Shown here piece by piece: positions 17,554 to 25,888 of a DNA stretch of 64,000 nt. Source of the DNA: Caballeronia glebae (GTDB lineage: Bacteria; Pseudomonadota; Gammaproteobacteria; Burkholderiales; Burkholderiaceae). Positions within the stretch are counted from its first letter, which is position 1; every line of letters starts with the position of its first letter. The DNA lies in NCBI RefSeq assembly GCF_001545035.1, contig NZ_FCOJ02000038.1, positions 1 through 64,000 of the forward strand. Reading direction: 5' to 3'. Made by a program: the position numbers and the translations under genes. The notes beneath the pieces are model-generated. The model made no database searches. It was given only the letters and a program-made list of their open reading frames with translations, and was not told the DNA's origin.

Positions 17554-18687
17554 GCGCATTCATCAGCGAGTTCGATCTGCGCGTACACGACGATGCCGAT
17601 GGTCCGACCATCGCGATCAAGGACAGCATCGATATTGCAGGTTATCCGACCACGGCGGCGAGCCGCGCGCTCGCCGATGCGTGCGCGGCCGCAGATCATG
17701 CCGAGGTCGTCCAGCGGCTGCTCGATGCAGGCTGGCGCATCAAGGGCAAGACCAACATGCATGAGCTTGCGTTCGGCATGACTGGCATCAACGACTTCAC
17801 CGGCACGCCGCAGAATCCGCAAGATGCCACGCGCATTCCCGGCGGCTCGTCGAGTGGATCTGCTTCGGCGGTCGGTTTCGGGCTCGTCGATGCCGCCCTC
17901 GGCACCGATACGGGCGGCTCGGTGCGCGGCCCTGCCGCATGTTGCGGCGTGATCGGATTGAAGCCGACGTTTGGTCGCGTCTCGCGTCGAGGAGTCGCGC
18001 CGGTTGAAAGCACACTCGATTGCGTCGGCCCGTTCGCACGGGAAATGCACGTGCTGATCGATGTCATGACCGCGATCGATCCATCGTTCGACGCGATGAT
18101 CGCGCGACGCGAAGTATCGACGGTGCGCGTTGGCATCGTCTCGGTAGTTGCAGATGCAACTATCAGCCAGGCTGTAGAGAATGTCGTACATCGCGCGGGA
18201 TTCGCATCACGGAGCGTCGAGTTGGCGTCGCTGACAGATGCGTTCTCCGCCGGTCTCGCGATCATCAACGCGGAGACATGGCATGCGTTCGGTCATCTCA
18301 TCGAGACAGGAAAAATCGGCGCGGATCTCGATGCACGTCTGCGTATGGCATCGAAAACCACCACCGCCGATCTCGAAGCCGCTGAGAACGTGAGGCGGAT
18401 TTTCTCGGCCACGGTGGACCGCCTGCTCGATGATGTCGACGTGCTCGCACTCCCGACGCTGCCCGGGTTTTCCTATCACGCTCGAAGCAGCGCGCGCGGG
18501 TACATCGGTAATTGCGATGTCGTCGTTGATCAGGCCATTCAACCTCAGTGGACATCCTGCGCTAAGCCTTCCTCTTCCGGTCGAAGGCTCATCGCTCAAG
18601 GCCGGATTGCAGATCGTCGGACGCAAGGGCGCGGATGAAAACGTCTGCGCAGTCGCCGCGCACGTTGCAGCCGCACTCACTCAATAA
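17550..18687 (+). pseudogene. iacH: IacH amidase-family hydrolase with a one-base frameshift
   Basis: An amidase-signature enzyme. The reading frame from the ATG at 17550 holds the Lys of IKGKTNMHEL, the Ser pair in IPGGSSSGSASAVG and the loop LGTDTGGSVRGPA, giving the Ser-cisSer-Lys triad. Near 18463-18474 (CCCGGGTTTTCC) the family sequence leaves this frame. The original frame continues into unrelated residues and stops at 18638. The true C-terminus (RPFNLSGHPALSLPLP through VGRKGADENV) continues in the next frame and ends at 18687, 12 bp before iacE. The total length is 3n+1, consistent with one extra base. This is either a sequencing error, a real loss of function, or, less likely, programmed frameshifting. 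The C-terminal segment closes the active site, so the truncated product is probably inactive. Confidence 0.88.
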
Positions 18688-18699
18688 AAGGAACCAGAT

Positions 18700-19443
18700 A
18701 TGTCGAACAGAATCGCGCTCGTGACGGGCGCCGCGCGCGGCCTCGGCGCCGTGCTCGCGCGCCGCTTTCATGCCGCCGGCTACAAGGTGGCGCTGGCCGA
18801 TATCGCAACCGAAGCAACGCAAGCACTCGCACGCGAGTTGAGTGCGGACCAGCGCAGCGCACTAGCTATCAAGCTGGATGTCACGTCGAAGACGGACTTC
18901 GAACACGCGCGCGATGCCGTGCATGAACGCTGGGGTCGTATCGATGTGCTCGTCAACAACGCGGGCGCATCCAAAGTCGTCCCCGTGATGGAAATCAGCG
19001 CCGAGCAATTCGATCAGGTTATCGATATCAATCTGCGCAGCGTGCTCTTCGGCTGCCAGATATTTGGCCGCTACTTCGCGGATCGCGGCGCCGGGCGTAT
19101 CGTCAATATCACATCGCTCGCGGGACAGAACGGCGGCTCGGCCACCGGCGCGCATTACGCGGCCGCAAAGGGCGGTGCGATAACCTTGACCAAGGTATTC
19201 GCGCGCGATCTCGCCGCGCACGGCGTGACCGTCAACGCGATCTCGCCCGGCCCGCTCGATCTTCCGATCGTGCATGAGAGCGTGCCCGCCGACAAGCTCG
19301 ACAAGGTGATCGCGGGCATTCCCGTGGGGCGTTTGGGCTCGGCTGATTACATCGCCGATGTCGCCGTGCTGCTCGCGTCGCCCGATGCGTATTTCGCCAA
19401 TGGCGCATGCTGGGACGTAAACGGCGGCCTGTACATGCGTTAG
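18700..19443 (+). CDS. iacE: Short-chain dehydrogenase of the IAA pathway
   Basis: A 247-residue classical SDR. The cofactor motif TGAARGLG is at about residues 9-16, and NNAGAS and the catalytic set S (NITSLAG) plus YAAAK are near residues 140-158. The C-terminus WDVNGGLYMR is typical of the family. In the pathway IacE reduces or rearranges the primary hydroxylated indole-acetate product using NAD(P)H. The basic residue in the cofactor motif (AAR) is compatible with NADPH, but this was not decided. It is the last gene of iacABIHE and converges on the response regulator gene. Confidence 0.88.
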   Translation: MSNRIALVTGAARGLGAVLARRFHAAGYKVALADIATEATQALARELSADQRSALAIKLDVTSKTDFEHARDAVHERWGRIDVLVNNAGASKVVPVMEISAEQFDQVIDINLRSVLFGCQIFGRYFADRGAGRIVNITSLAGQNGGSATGAHYAAAKGGAITLTKVFARDLAAHGVTVNAISPGPLDLPIVHESVPADKLDKVIAGIPVGRLGSADYIADVAVLLASPDAYFANGACWDVNGGLYMR

Positions 19444-19451
19444 CCTGCGAG

Positions 19452-20084
19452 TCAGGCTCGTTCGTCGCCGGGCGGGCTCCATACTTCGAGCACGTCGCGC
19501 ACGAGCGTCGCGATGGACGTCGCGCCGAGCTTGTCCTTGATGCTCGCGCGATGCACGTCGACAGTCTTGACGCTGATAGACAGATCGGCTGCGATGCGCT
19601 TGCTCGCCTTGCCCTCGATCACGCCGCGCAAGACTTCCTTCTCACGCGCGGTCAGCGATTCGACCCGCTCGCGCAATTCGCGTTGCCGCTCATGTTTCGC
19701 GTGACGCTGCGTCGCGAGCTTCATTGCACGTTGCACGCGATCGAGCATTTGCTGGGAGTTATAGGGCTTTTCGACGAAGTCGATCGCGCCATGCTGAAGC
19801 GCGCGAACGGACATCGGGATATCGCCGTGACCGCTCACGAAGATGATCGGCAAGTTCACGCCACGGCGATTCAGTTCGGCCTGCACGTCGAAGCCGCTCG
19901 ACTCCGGCATGCGCACGTCGAGCACGAGGCACGCGGCGCGGCTCACATCGAACGCACGCAGAAAATCGGCAGCGTTAGCGAATCCCTCCGACTTCACACC
20001 GACCGAATCGAGCAGCCACGCAAGCGAGGTGCGCATGCCGTCGTCATCGTCGACGATATAGATTAAAGGAACGGAAGTATTCAT
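19452..20084 (-). CDS. iacR1: FixJ/NarL-family response regulator of the iac locus
   Basis: A 210-residue regulator. The receiver domain has the acidic cluster DDDD (12-15), the phospho-acceptor D56 (LVLDVRMP), and VSGHGDIP and EKPY near residues 80-106. The C-terminal LuxR-type helix-turn-helix is SLTAREKEVLRGVIEG through SVKTVDVHRASIKDKL. The start was set at MNTSVPL; the 21-residue extension upstream has no domain character. It most likely receives phosphate from the double-PAS kinase encoded at 13747-15216. It is divergent from iacG. The symbol is tentative. Confidence 0.85.
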   Translation of the reverse strand: MNTSVPLIYIVDDDDGMRTSLAWLLDSVGVKSEGFANAADFLRAFDVSRAACLVLDVRMPESSGFDVQAELNRRGVNLPIIFVSGHGDIPMSVRALQHGAIDFVEKPYNSQQMLDRVQRAMKLATQRHAKHERQRELRERVESLTAREKEVLRGVIEGKASKRIAADLSISVKTVDVHRASIKDKLGATSIATLVRDVLEVWSPPGDERA

Positions 20085-20375
20085 TGGAATTGCTCTTTCG
20101 ATACGTGCTTCAACGACCGTGCGCGCCTGGGAACTCGGCTGTCTCATCGCAGGGTCTCGCTTTTTTGTTGCGCCAATAATAACCAGCCGAAAACCACCGC
20201 GAAAGTCCTTTCTTTACTTCGATTACTAGTGATAGGTAAAAGCTTTAGTGCGCTCGGTAACAGCGCCGGGCAAGCTGGCTGATCGTGCCGATGTTCTTTG
20301 TGCGGTTCAACGCGTACGCTTGATCCGCCATTTGCTATACACAACCTGAACATGAAACGAACAGGAGACGCTCCC
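20085..20375. promoter_or_regulatory. Divergent response-regulator/iacG control region
   Basis: 291 bases, AT-richer than the flanks. It contains TAAAAGCTTTA at about 20237-20247 (inverted TAAA/TTTA arms) and a nearby CTTTCTTTACTT tract. These echo the TAAAG/CTTTA palindrome upstream of iacA and may be part of a shared operator. AGGAG precedes the iacG ATG. Confidence 0.35.
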
Positions 20376-20912
20376 ATGTCCGCGCTGCCCCGTCCCGACC
20401 TTTTCGACATCGATCAGGTCCGCAAGCTGTTTCGCCAGGCAATGGCTCATCTAGGCGCTGCGGTGAACGTCATCACGACGACAGGAATACATGGTCGCTG
20501 CGGAATTACCGCGAGCGCGGTGTGCTCGGTTACGGACGCACCGCCGACGCTGCTCGTCTGCATCAACCGTTCGAGCGCGATGCATGCCGCATTCGTGAAC
20601 AACCGCAATGTATGCGTGAACGTGTTGCCGGGTCATCTCGAACAGATCGCCCGGCACTTCGCCGGACTTACGCAATTGTCGATGGAAGAGCGCTTTTCAC
20701 TACCCGTGTGGGACGAAGGCTCGAACGGCGTGCCGGTGTTGCGCGACGCGCTCGCGAGCCTGCAAGGGACCATCGTCGAGGCGAAGGACGTGGGATCGCA
20801 CTCGGTCATGTTCGTTGAAACCACCGCGATCCGCGTGCGCGACGATGGCGACAGCCTGATTTATTTCGATCGCAACTTTCATCGCGTGCCGCGCGTGTGC
20901 ACCGCGCCGTGA
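20376..20912 (+). CDS. iacG: Flavin reductase partner of the IAA monooxygenase
   Basis: A 178-residue flavin reductase of the HpaC/FMN_red-like split-barrel family (GAAVNVITTTGIHGRCGITASAV, the ICINRSS-like strand LLVCINRSSA, CVNVLPG, and the C-terminal YFDRNFHRV). It supplies reduced FAD or FMN to IacA. The ATG at 20376 has AGGAG at the right distance. Upstream in-frame residues include the -10 area and were excluded. Confidence 0.87.
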   Translation: MSALPRPDLFDIDQVRKLFRQAMAHLGAAVNVITTTGIHGRCGITASAVCSVTDAPPTLLVCINRSSAMHAAFVNNRNVCVNVLPGHLEQIARHFAGLTQLSMEERFSLPVWDEGSNGVPVLRDALASLQGTIVEAKDVGSHSVMFVETTAIRVRDDGDSLIYFDRNFHRVPRVCTAP

Positions 20913-21091
20913 CGTGTCATTACCGTCTGTGCGTTAATTGATTACAGCAAGGCCCGTTATCTATACTCGACGCGCAGACGGGCGAGAAATAAATCGAATC
21001 ATGGCCCCGACAAACGGCGCTCTTGTTTTGCATCACTCGCACGCGGTCATGCATCGCCCAGGTCTGAATATTCGCCACTTGGAGATACGTG

Positions 21092-21542
21092 ATGAACAAA
21101 TATTCAAGGCAATTGAGTGCGTGCGTGCGTGCTGTTCGCGCTCGCCGCGTCGCAACCGGCCTTCGCGCAGCATGACAAGGCAGTCGACGACGCGAACGCC
21201 ACTTGGAACGCGGCGTTCAACAAGGGGGACGTGCCCGGGCTCATTGCTCTGTACGACGAGAAGGCCGTCGTATCGCCCGGCAATGGAAAGACCATTCAGG
21301 GCCGCGCCGAGATCGAGAAGCTATTCAAAAGTTATTTCGATGCGGGCGTACACGATCACACGATCGACGTCGTTAGCGCCAGGCACGTTGGTAACGTGAT
21401 GTACGAAACCGCGAACTGGACCGCCGTGGCGGAAAAAGACGGCAAGAAAACGCCCTATAAGGGCGTGTTGCTCAAGGTTATGGTCAAAGGCGCGGACGGC
21501 AAGTGGCGCACGACCGCGCACACCTGGAACGCGGCGCAATGA
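21092..21542 (+). pseudogene. Exported NTF2/SnoaL-like (DUF4440-type) protein, out of frame by a GTGC unit
   Basis: The expected gene starts at the ATG at 21092 with GGAG eight bases upstream. Read as given, it runs into a TGA after 27 codons. Removing one of four tandem GTGC units (21117-21132) gives a textbook Sec signal peptide (MNKYSRQLSACVLF through ALAASQPAFAQ) joined to the intact NTF2-like domain (ATWNAAFNKGDVPGLIALYD, GRAEIEKLFKSYF) that ends at 21542. A GTG at 21117 in the long frame could give a shortened leader, so some expression is possible. The protein would be a periplasmic cone-fold protein of unknown substrate. It follows iacG on the same strand. Confidence 0.8.
21117..21132 (+). 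repeat. (GTGC)4 tetranucleotide tract inside a signal-peptide coding region
   Basis: Four perfect tandem copies of GTGC. Three copies would keep the downstream domain in frame with the ATG at 21092; four do not. Tetranucleotide tracts in leader-coding regions are classic sites of slipped-strand phase variation, but four units is short for that. Confidence 0.9.
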
Positions 21543-21552
21543 CCTTGTTCCC

Positions 21553-22077
21553 TCAATTCAGCGCGCAAATACGCGCATTCAGACGCGCCCGCGTGATCGC
21601 CGCGATCTGCGCGAGCGCCTCGTCGAGTTCCTGCTGCGTACTGCGTCCGATGCGACGTTCCAGCGCGCTGAAAATGCCTTCGCGCGTGTAGTGCCGCACG
21701 CAGATGATGAACGGAAAGCCATGCCGCTCCAGATAAGCCGCATTAAGACGATCGAGCGATGCCTCCTGATCGATCGACATGGCATCCAGCCCGGCGCTCT
21801 TTTGCTCGGCATCCGAATCCGCCGTCATCGTTCCCGAACGAATGTTCGCGCCGGATAAGAGCGGATGAAGGTTCAGAAACGCGCGCTGGCGTTTGTTGTC
21901 CAGATTGCGGATAACATCCATCATCGCGTCATGCAAAGCGGAGGCGGAAGCGAACGGCCGCACGCTCCACGCGCCCTCCGCCGCTTGCGGAAAATGCTCG
22001 AACACGCTTGCAAACGCACCGACGAAAGCTGTGTGATCCAGCGAGTTGACCGGCTCCAGATTGATCGACTGTGACAT
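21553..22077 (-). CDS. uraD: OHCU decarboxylase (2-oxo-4-hydroxy-4-carboxy-5-ureidoimidazoline decarboxylase)
   Basis: A 174-residue all-helical enzyme (FVGAFASVFEHFPQAAEGAW, LHPLLSGANI, RHGFPFIICVRHYTREGIF). The FEH and HP..FI.. motifs hold the conserved His and Glu of the family. It decarboxylates OHCU to S-allantoin in urate breakdown. The start MSQSINL at 22077 follows AGGAG. It is read leftward behind the LysR gene with a 110 bp gap. No urate oxidase gene is visible nearby, which leaves the immediate substrate source open. Confidence 0.85.
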   Translation of the reverse strand: MSQSINLEPVNSLDHTAFVGAFASVFEHFPQAAEGAWSVRPFASASALHDAMMDVIRNLDNKRQRAFLNLHPLLSGANIRSGTMTADSDAEQKSAGLDAMSIDQEASLDRLNAAYLERHGFPFIICVRHYTREGIFSALERRIGRSTQQELDEALAQIAAITRARLNARICALN

Positions 22078-22187
22078 GAACGGCTCTCCTATAGCGTGTC
22101 GATGACGATTCGTGCCGAGTATAGGAACCGCGCGACCGGGCGGCGAGACAGCCGATCTTATTGACCGCATAACAGAATGCGATAGCG

Positions 22188-23135
22188 CTAAGTGCGATAC
22201 ATGTCGCGCAGCGAGCGCAATTCCTGAGCGGCCGCCGTCAGCATGCCGCGCAGCCAGACGTGCGATGCCGAGCGATGCCGCGACGGGTGCCACAACTGAT
22301 AGAAGCGCATGAACGGAAATTCGATCGGCGCTTCGAGCACGGCGAGCGGAAGATGCTGCGCGTGATAGTTCGCGAAGTGCCTGCCCGTCGTGAGAATCAG
22401 ATCGGTGCCTGGAATCAGGCTCGGTGCGAGATTGAAGTACGGGCAACTCACGCGGTTATCGCGATGCACGCGCATGGTGCTGAGCCCCGTATCGACGACG
22501 CCGCGCTGATCGCGCGAATACGGCGTGGGCACGATATGCGAAGCACTCAGATAGTCCTGGGCATCGAACTTGCCTGATTGCGCGTACACGCTATCCCGCG
22601 CGACGACGCACACGACCTCGTCCTCCAGCAACACGGACAAGTGCAGATGCTCGGGCGGATTGGGCCAGTTGCCGATCACGATATCCGGCGAGCCTTCGGA
22701 GAGCCCCTGTTCGTAGTTGAACGAAGCCGAGAGCGGCACCGCGACGAGGCGCGCATGGGGCGCGGCACGCGTGAATTCGCGCACGACATGCGCAAAGAAA
22801 GGCGGCGCCAGATAGTCGGGCATTCCCACGGTAAAGCTTTGCTCGGTTGTCGCGGGGTCGAAATGGTCATCGGATACGAGCAGGTTATCGAGCGCACTCA
22901 ATGCGGCCTGGGCACTCTGCGCAAGCTGGATCGCGCGCTCGGTCGGCACCATCACGTTCTTTTCGCGCGTGAGCAAGGGGTCGTTGAAGATGGCGCGCAG
23001 CCGCTTGAGCGCCGAGCTGATAGCCGGCTGAGACTGGTTCATACGAATCGCCGTACGCGACACGCTGCGCTCGCCGATCAACGTACATAGCACGCGCAGC
23101 AGATAGGTATCGAATGGATCGTCGGTGCGATTCAT
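22188..23135 (-). CDS. LysR-family regulator of the urate-like island
   Basis: A 315-residue LysR protein: helix-turn-helix at about residues 10-60 (YLLRVLCTLIGERSVSRTAI, QSQPAISSALKRLR) and a PBP2-type effector domain (FTVGMPDYLAPPFFAHVV, SPDIVIGNWPNPPEHLH). It is divergent from the MFS transporter gene with an inverted-repeat candidate operator between them. An alternative start 9 codons upstream (23162) exists. It probably controls the transporter and the two hydroxyisourate-hydrolase-like genes, and possibly uraD. Confidence 0.87.
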   Translation of the reverse strand: MNRTDDPFDTYLLRVLCTLIGERSVSRTAIRMNQSQPAISSALKRLRAIFNDPLLTREKNVMVPTERAIQLAQSAQAALSALDNLLVSDDHFDPATTEQSFTVGMPDYLAPPFFAHVVREFTRAAPHARLVAVPLSASFNYEQGLSEGSPDIVIGNWPNPPEHLHLSVLLEDEVVCVVARDSVYAQSGKFDAQDYLSASHIVPTPYSRDQRGVVDTGLSTMRVHRDNRVSCPYFNLAPSLIPGTDLILTTGRHFANYHAQHLPLAVLEAPIEFPFMRFYQLWHPSRHRSASHVWLRGMLTAAAQELRSLRDMYRT

Positions 23136-23293
23136 GATGAGTTCCGTGTCTCTATTGTTCACGTGGCTGCGCCGCTATTTTGCCAGCCGGGATCGCAGGA
23201 ACCGCTTCATGCAAGGCTCGCTAGGGTAATCCATAGGTCGTGAAAAGCGCGCGAAGAAAACGCGCAAAGCCGCATCACACAAGGCTTCGAAAC

Positions 23294-23313
23294 CCATATA
23301 CGTGTTGCTATGG
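23294..23313. promoter_or_regulatory. Candidate LysR operator CCATA-N10-TATGG
   Basis: A dyad with 5-bp arms CCATA (23294-23298) and TATGG (23309-23313) in the divergent region, 111 bp before the MFS start. Spacing and position fit a LysR recognition site, but it is a single short dyad. Confidence 0.4.
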
Positions 23314-23423
23314 GGCTTATTGGCCCGTCCCCCGTTCCCGATTTTCCGGCCGTTTCTATACTTGCTTCCAACCGAACGCACGGCCGTGTCCGCGCGAAGC
23401 AAACCGACTGGAAAGGAGAAACC

Positions 23424-24764
23424 ATGTCGCTCATCAAACAGGAGATGCCGGTCTTCGCGAGCGAGGCCGAAAGCGCCGAAGCAAGCGTCTATCGCAAAGT
23501 CTCATGGCGCTTGTTGCCGTTTCTCGGCGTGCTGTGGGTGCTCGCATGGCTCGATCGCGTGAATATCGGCTTCGCCAAGCTGCAGATGCTGGACTCGCTG
23601 CATTTCAGCGAAGCGGTATACGGTCTCGGCGCGGGCATTTTCTTCATTGGCTACTTCCTGTTCGAAGTACCGTCGAACATGCTGCTGCAGAAGATCGGCG
23701 CGAAAAAGACGATCATGCGTATCACGATTTGCTGGGGCATCATCTGCATGTTGCAAACGCATGTCACCACGCCCACGCAGTTCTATGTCCTGCGCTTTCT
23801 GCTCGGCGCGTTCGAAGCGGGCTTTTATCCCGGCGTCATTCTCTATCTCACGTACTGGTACCCGTCCCAGCGGCGAGCTCGCGCCTTCGGCACGTTCATG
23901 TCGGCTTCCGCAATCGCGGGCGTGCTCGGTGGTCCTCTGGCAGGCTGGATCATGACGTCGATGGGCGGCGTGCACGGCATGCATGGATGGCAGTGGCTTT
24001 TCGTGATCGAAGGCATTCCGTCTGTGCTCGCCGGCGTGTTCGCATACTTCTACATGACCGACAAACCCGAGCAGGCGCGCTGGCTCTCCGACGATGAAAA
24101 GCGCGTCGTGCTCGACGCATTGCAACGCGACAATGTCGCGATGGGCGAACGTGGTCACGACTGGCGCTCGCTCTTCAGGAACCGCAAGGTGTGGTTGCTG
24201 ATCGCGATCTTCTTCTGCCTGCTGTGCGCGAATTCAACGCTTACCTTCTGGATTCCCACGGTTATCAAAGATATGGGCGTGAGCACGCCGATGGCGGTCG
24301 GCTGGATCGCGGCGGTCGCTTATTTGTGCGGTGCGGCGGGCATGATCATCAACGGTGCGCACTCGGACCGTAACAACGAAGTGCGCTGGCACTTCAGCGG
24401 CGCGGCAATCGTCGGTGGCGTATCCATGGTCGCGCTCGCGGTGCTGATGGGTTTGGACAAGATCTCGCCAGTTATCGCGCTGCTGGCCATGACTGCATCG
24501 CTCGTCGGCACCATGAGCGCGATTCCCGTGTTCTGGCAGTTGCCCAACCGCTATCTCGCGGGCAGTGCAGCGGCAATCGGCGTGGCGCTCATCAACTCCG
24601 TTTCCAATCTCGCTGGCTTCGGCGCGCCCTATGTCATGGGACTCATCAAGAACGCGACGGGCAAAGTGACGACCGGCCTGTATCTCGTGGCGGTGATCGA
24701 AGTTCTGGCCGCGGTGCTCGTGATCGTCGGCATCCGCAAGCTCGGCAACAAACAGGAGGTCTGA
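23424..24764 (+). CDS. MFS transporter, anion:cation symporter family (possible urate/purine-product uptake)
   Basis: A 446-residue protein with about 12 transmembrane segments. The early WRLLPFLGVLWVLAWLDRVNIG and the later FEVPSNMLLQKIGAKK and GFYPGVILYLTYWYP are typical of the ACS (phthalate permease/glucarate-type) branch of MFS, which takes up organic anions with protons. AAAGGAG precedes the ATG. It is followed after one base by the Tat-exported hydroxyisourate-hydrolase-like gene, so the operon may import a purine-ring product. The iac locus of PsJN also needs an MFS member, so a role with oxindole acids cannot be excluded. Confidence 0.87.
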   Translation: MSLIKQEMPVFASEAESAEASVYRKVSWRLLPFLGVLWVLAWLDRVNIGFAKLQMLDSLHFSEAVYGLGAGIFFIGYFLFEVPSNMLLQKIGAKKTIMRITICWGIICMLQTHVTTPTQFYVLRFLLGAFEAGFYPGVILYLTYWYPSQRRARAFGTFMSASAIAGVLGGPLAGWIMTSMGGVHGMHGWQWLFVIEGIPSVLAGVFAYFYMTDKPEQARWLSDDEKRVVLDALQRDNVAMGERGHDWRSLFRNRKVWLLIAIFFCLLCANSTLTFWIPTVIKDMGVSTPMAVGWIAAVAYLCGAAGMIINGAHSDRNNEVRWHFSGAAIVGGVSMVALAVLMGLDKISPVIALLAMTASLVGTMSAIPVFWQLPNRYLAGSAAAIGVALINSVSNLAGFGAPYVMGLIKNATGKVTTGLYLVAVIEVLAAVLVIVGIRKLGNKQEV

Positions 24765-24765
24765 C

Positions 24766-25281
24766 ATGCGCGACAAAAACACCTCTTCGGCTTTCGACGT
24801 GAGTCGCCGTCGCTTTGCCCTGCAATCCGTGGCGCTCGGCGGCAGCATGCTGATGGCGAAAGCAGCGCTATCCGCCGATGCGCCGGCCCCGAACCAGACG
24901 ACGGGCCCAGTGCAACAGGAGGGCCTGAGCCCGCGCCTCACGATGCATGGACTCGACACGTGGCACGGGACGCCTGCGGCGGGCATGCGCGTCGATCTGT
25001 TCGCAATCGAAGATGGACGTTCGAAGCTCCTGCAGACGATCACGCTTGCAGCGAGCGGTCGCAGCGAGCCGCCGCTCTTGATCGGCGAGACGTATCGCGC
25101 GGGGACCTATGAGTTGTTGCTGCATGCGGACGAATACTTCGCTGCGCGCAAGGCGGATCTGCCGCAGCCGATGTTCCTTTCGAAGATCCCGCTGCGCTTT
25201 CGCATTACCGACGCCAACCAGCGCATTCATCTACCTGTGCTGTTCGGACCGTGGAGCTATAACTACTACCGCGGCAGTTGA
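24766..25281 (+). CDS. Tat-exported transthyretin-like protein (5-hydroxyisourate hydrolase family)
   Basis: A 171-residue protein with a twin-arginine leader (DVSRRRFALQSVALGG, about residues 8-23, cleavage near ALSADA), then a transthyretin-like domain. Catalytic-site counterparts appear kept: His in LTMHGLD, Arg in ASGRSE, His in RIHLPVLFGPW and the terminal YRGS. The flanking residues differ from the standard enzyme (TMHGLD for TTHVLD). The expected place of action is the periplasm. It is followed 39 bp later by a second, leaderless paralogue. Confidence 0.85.
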   Translation: MRDKNTSSAFDVSRRRFALQSVALGGSMLMAKAALSADAPAPNQTTGPVQQEGLSPRLTMHGLDTWHGTPAAGMRVDLFAIEDGRSKLLQTITLAASGRSEPPLLIGETYRAGTYELLLHADEYFAARKADLPQPMFLSKIPLRFRITDANQRIHLPVLFGPWSYNYYRGS

Positions 25282-25320
25282 GCCGGAAACAAACGAAACG
25301 CGAGATCAGGAGACAACATC

Positions 25321-25659
25321 ATGGCCGCAGGCATCACCACGCATGTACTTGACGTCGCGCTCGGCAAGCCCGCCGCCGGGATGCAGATCGAACTGTTCGA
25401 TATCGGCACTCAGCCGCCCACGCTGCTCGCACGCACGCGCACCAATCGCGACGGACGCACCGACTCGCCTATCCTGCCAGCCACGCAAGCGCGCGCGGGC
25501 AGTTTCGAATTGCGTTTCTGGGTGGCCGATTACTTCAAGACGCCCGATGTGTTCGCCGATGTCGTTCCGGTACGCTTCACGCTCGCCGATGCCGCGCAGC
25601 ACTATCATGTGCCGCTGCTCTGCTCGCCGTGGAGTTTCGGCACTTATCGGGGAAGTTGA
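25321..25659 (+). CDS. uraH: 5-hydroxyisourate hydrolase
   Basis: A 112-residue transthyretin-related enzyme with all family marks: ITTHVLDVALGKPAAGM at the N-terminus, TNRDGRTD with the catalytic Arg, HYHVPLLCSPWSFGTYRGS at the C-terminus. It hydrolyses 5-hydroxyisourate to OHCU, the substrate of UraD. It has no leader and so is probably cytoplasmic. It ends the operon that starts with the MFS gene. Confidence 0.92.
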   Translation: MAAGITTHVLDVALGKPAAGMQIELFDIGTQPPTLLARTRTNRDGRTDSPILPATQARAGSFELRFWVADYFKTPDVFADVVPVRFTLADAAQHYHVPLLCSPWSFGTYRGS

Positions 25660-25753
25660 ACCGAAAATACGGAATCGCTCCACACGCCTTTTATCATCGA
25701 CGGGAATGAAACTGTGGTGCTTCGTCGCCCGTCATGATCGAAGGGCTAGATCG

Positions 25754-25888
25754 GTGGCATTGCGACGCTTGAAAAGCTTCTGCGCCGTGGCGGAAACGGG
25801 CAGCTTCACCGCCGCGGCGCAGAAAGTGCGCAATGTTCGGTCGAGTGTCACGGTGCGCATCCAGCCGGCAATCGTTCGTGCGCTGTAG
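25754..25888 (+). pseudogene. LysR N-terminal remnant
   Basis: From a GTG at 25754 the sequence reads LRRLKSFCAVAETGSFTAAA, clearly a LysR helix-turn-helix start, but it ends at a TAG after 44 codons, without the rest of the DNA-binding helix or an effector domain. The lost part is not found downstream in any frame. It is a decayed gene stub. Confidence 0.75.
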
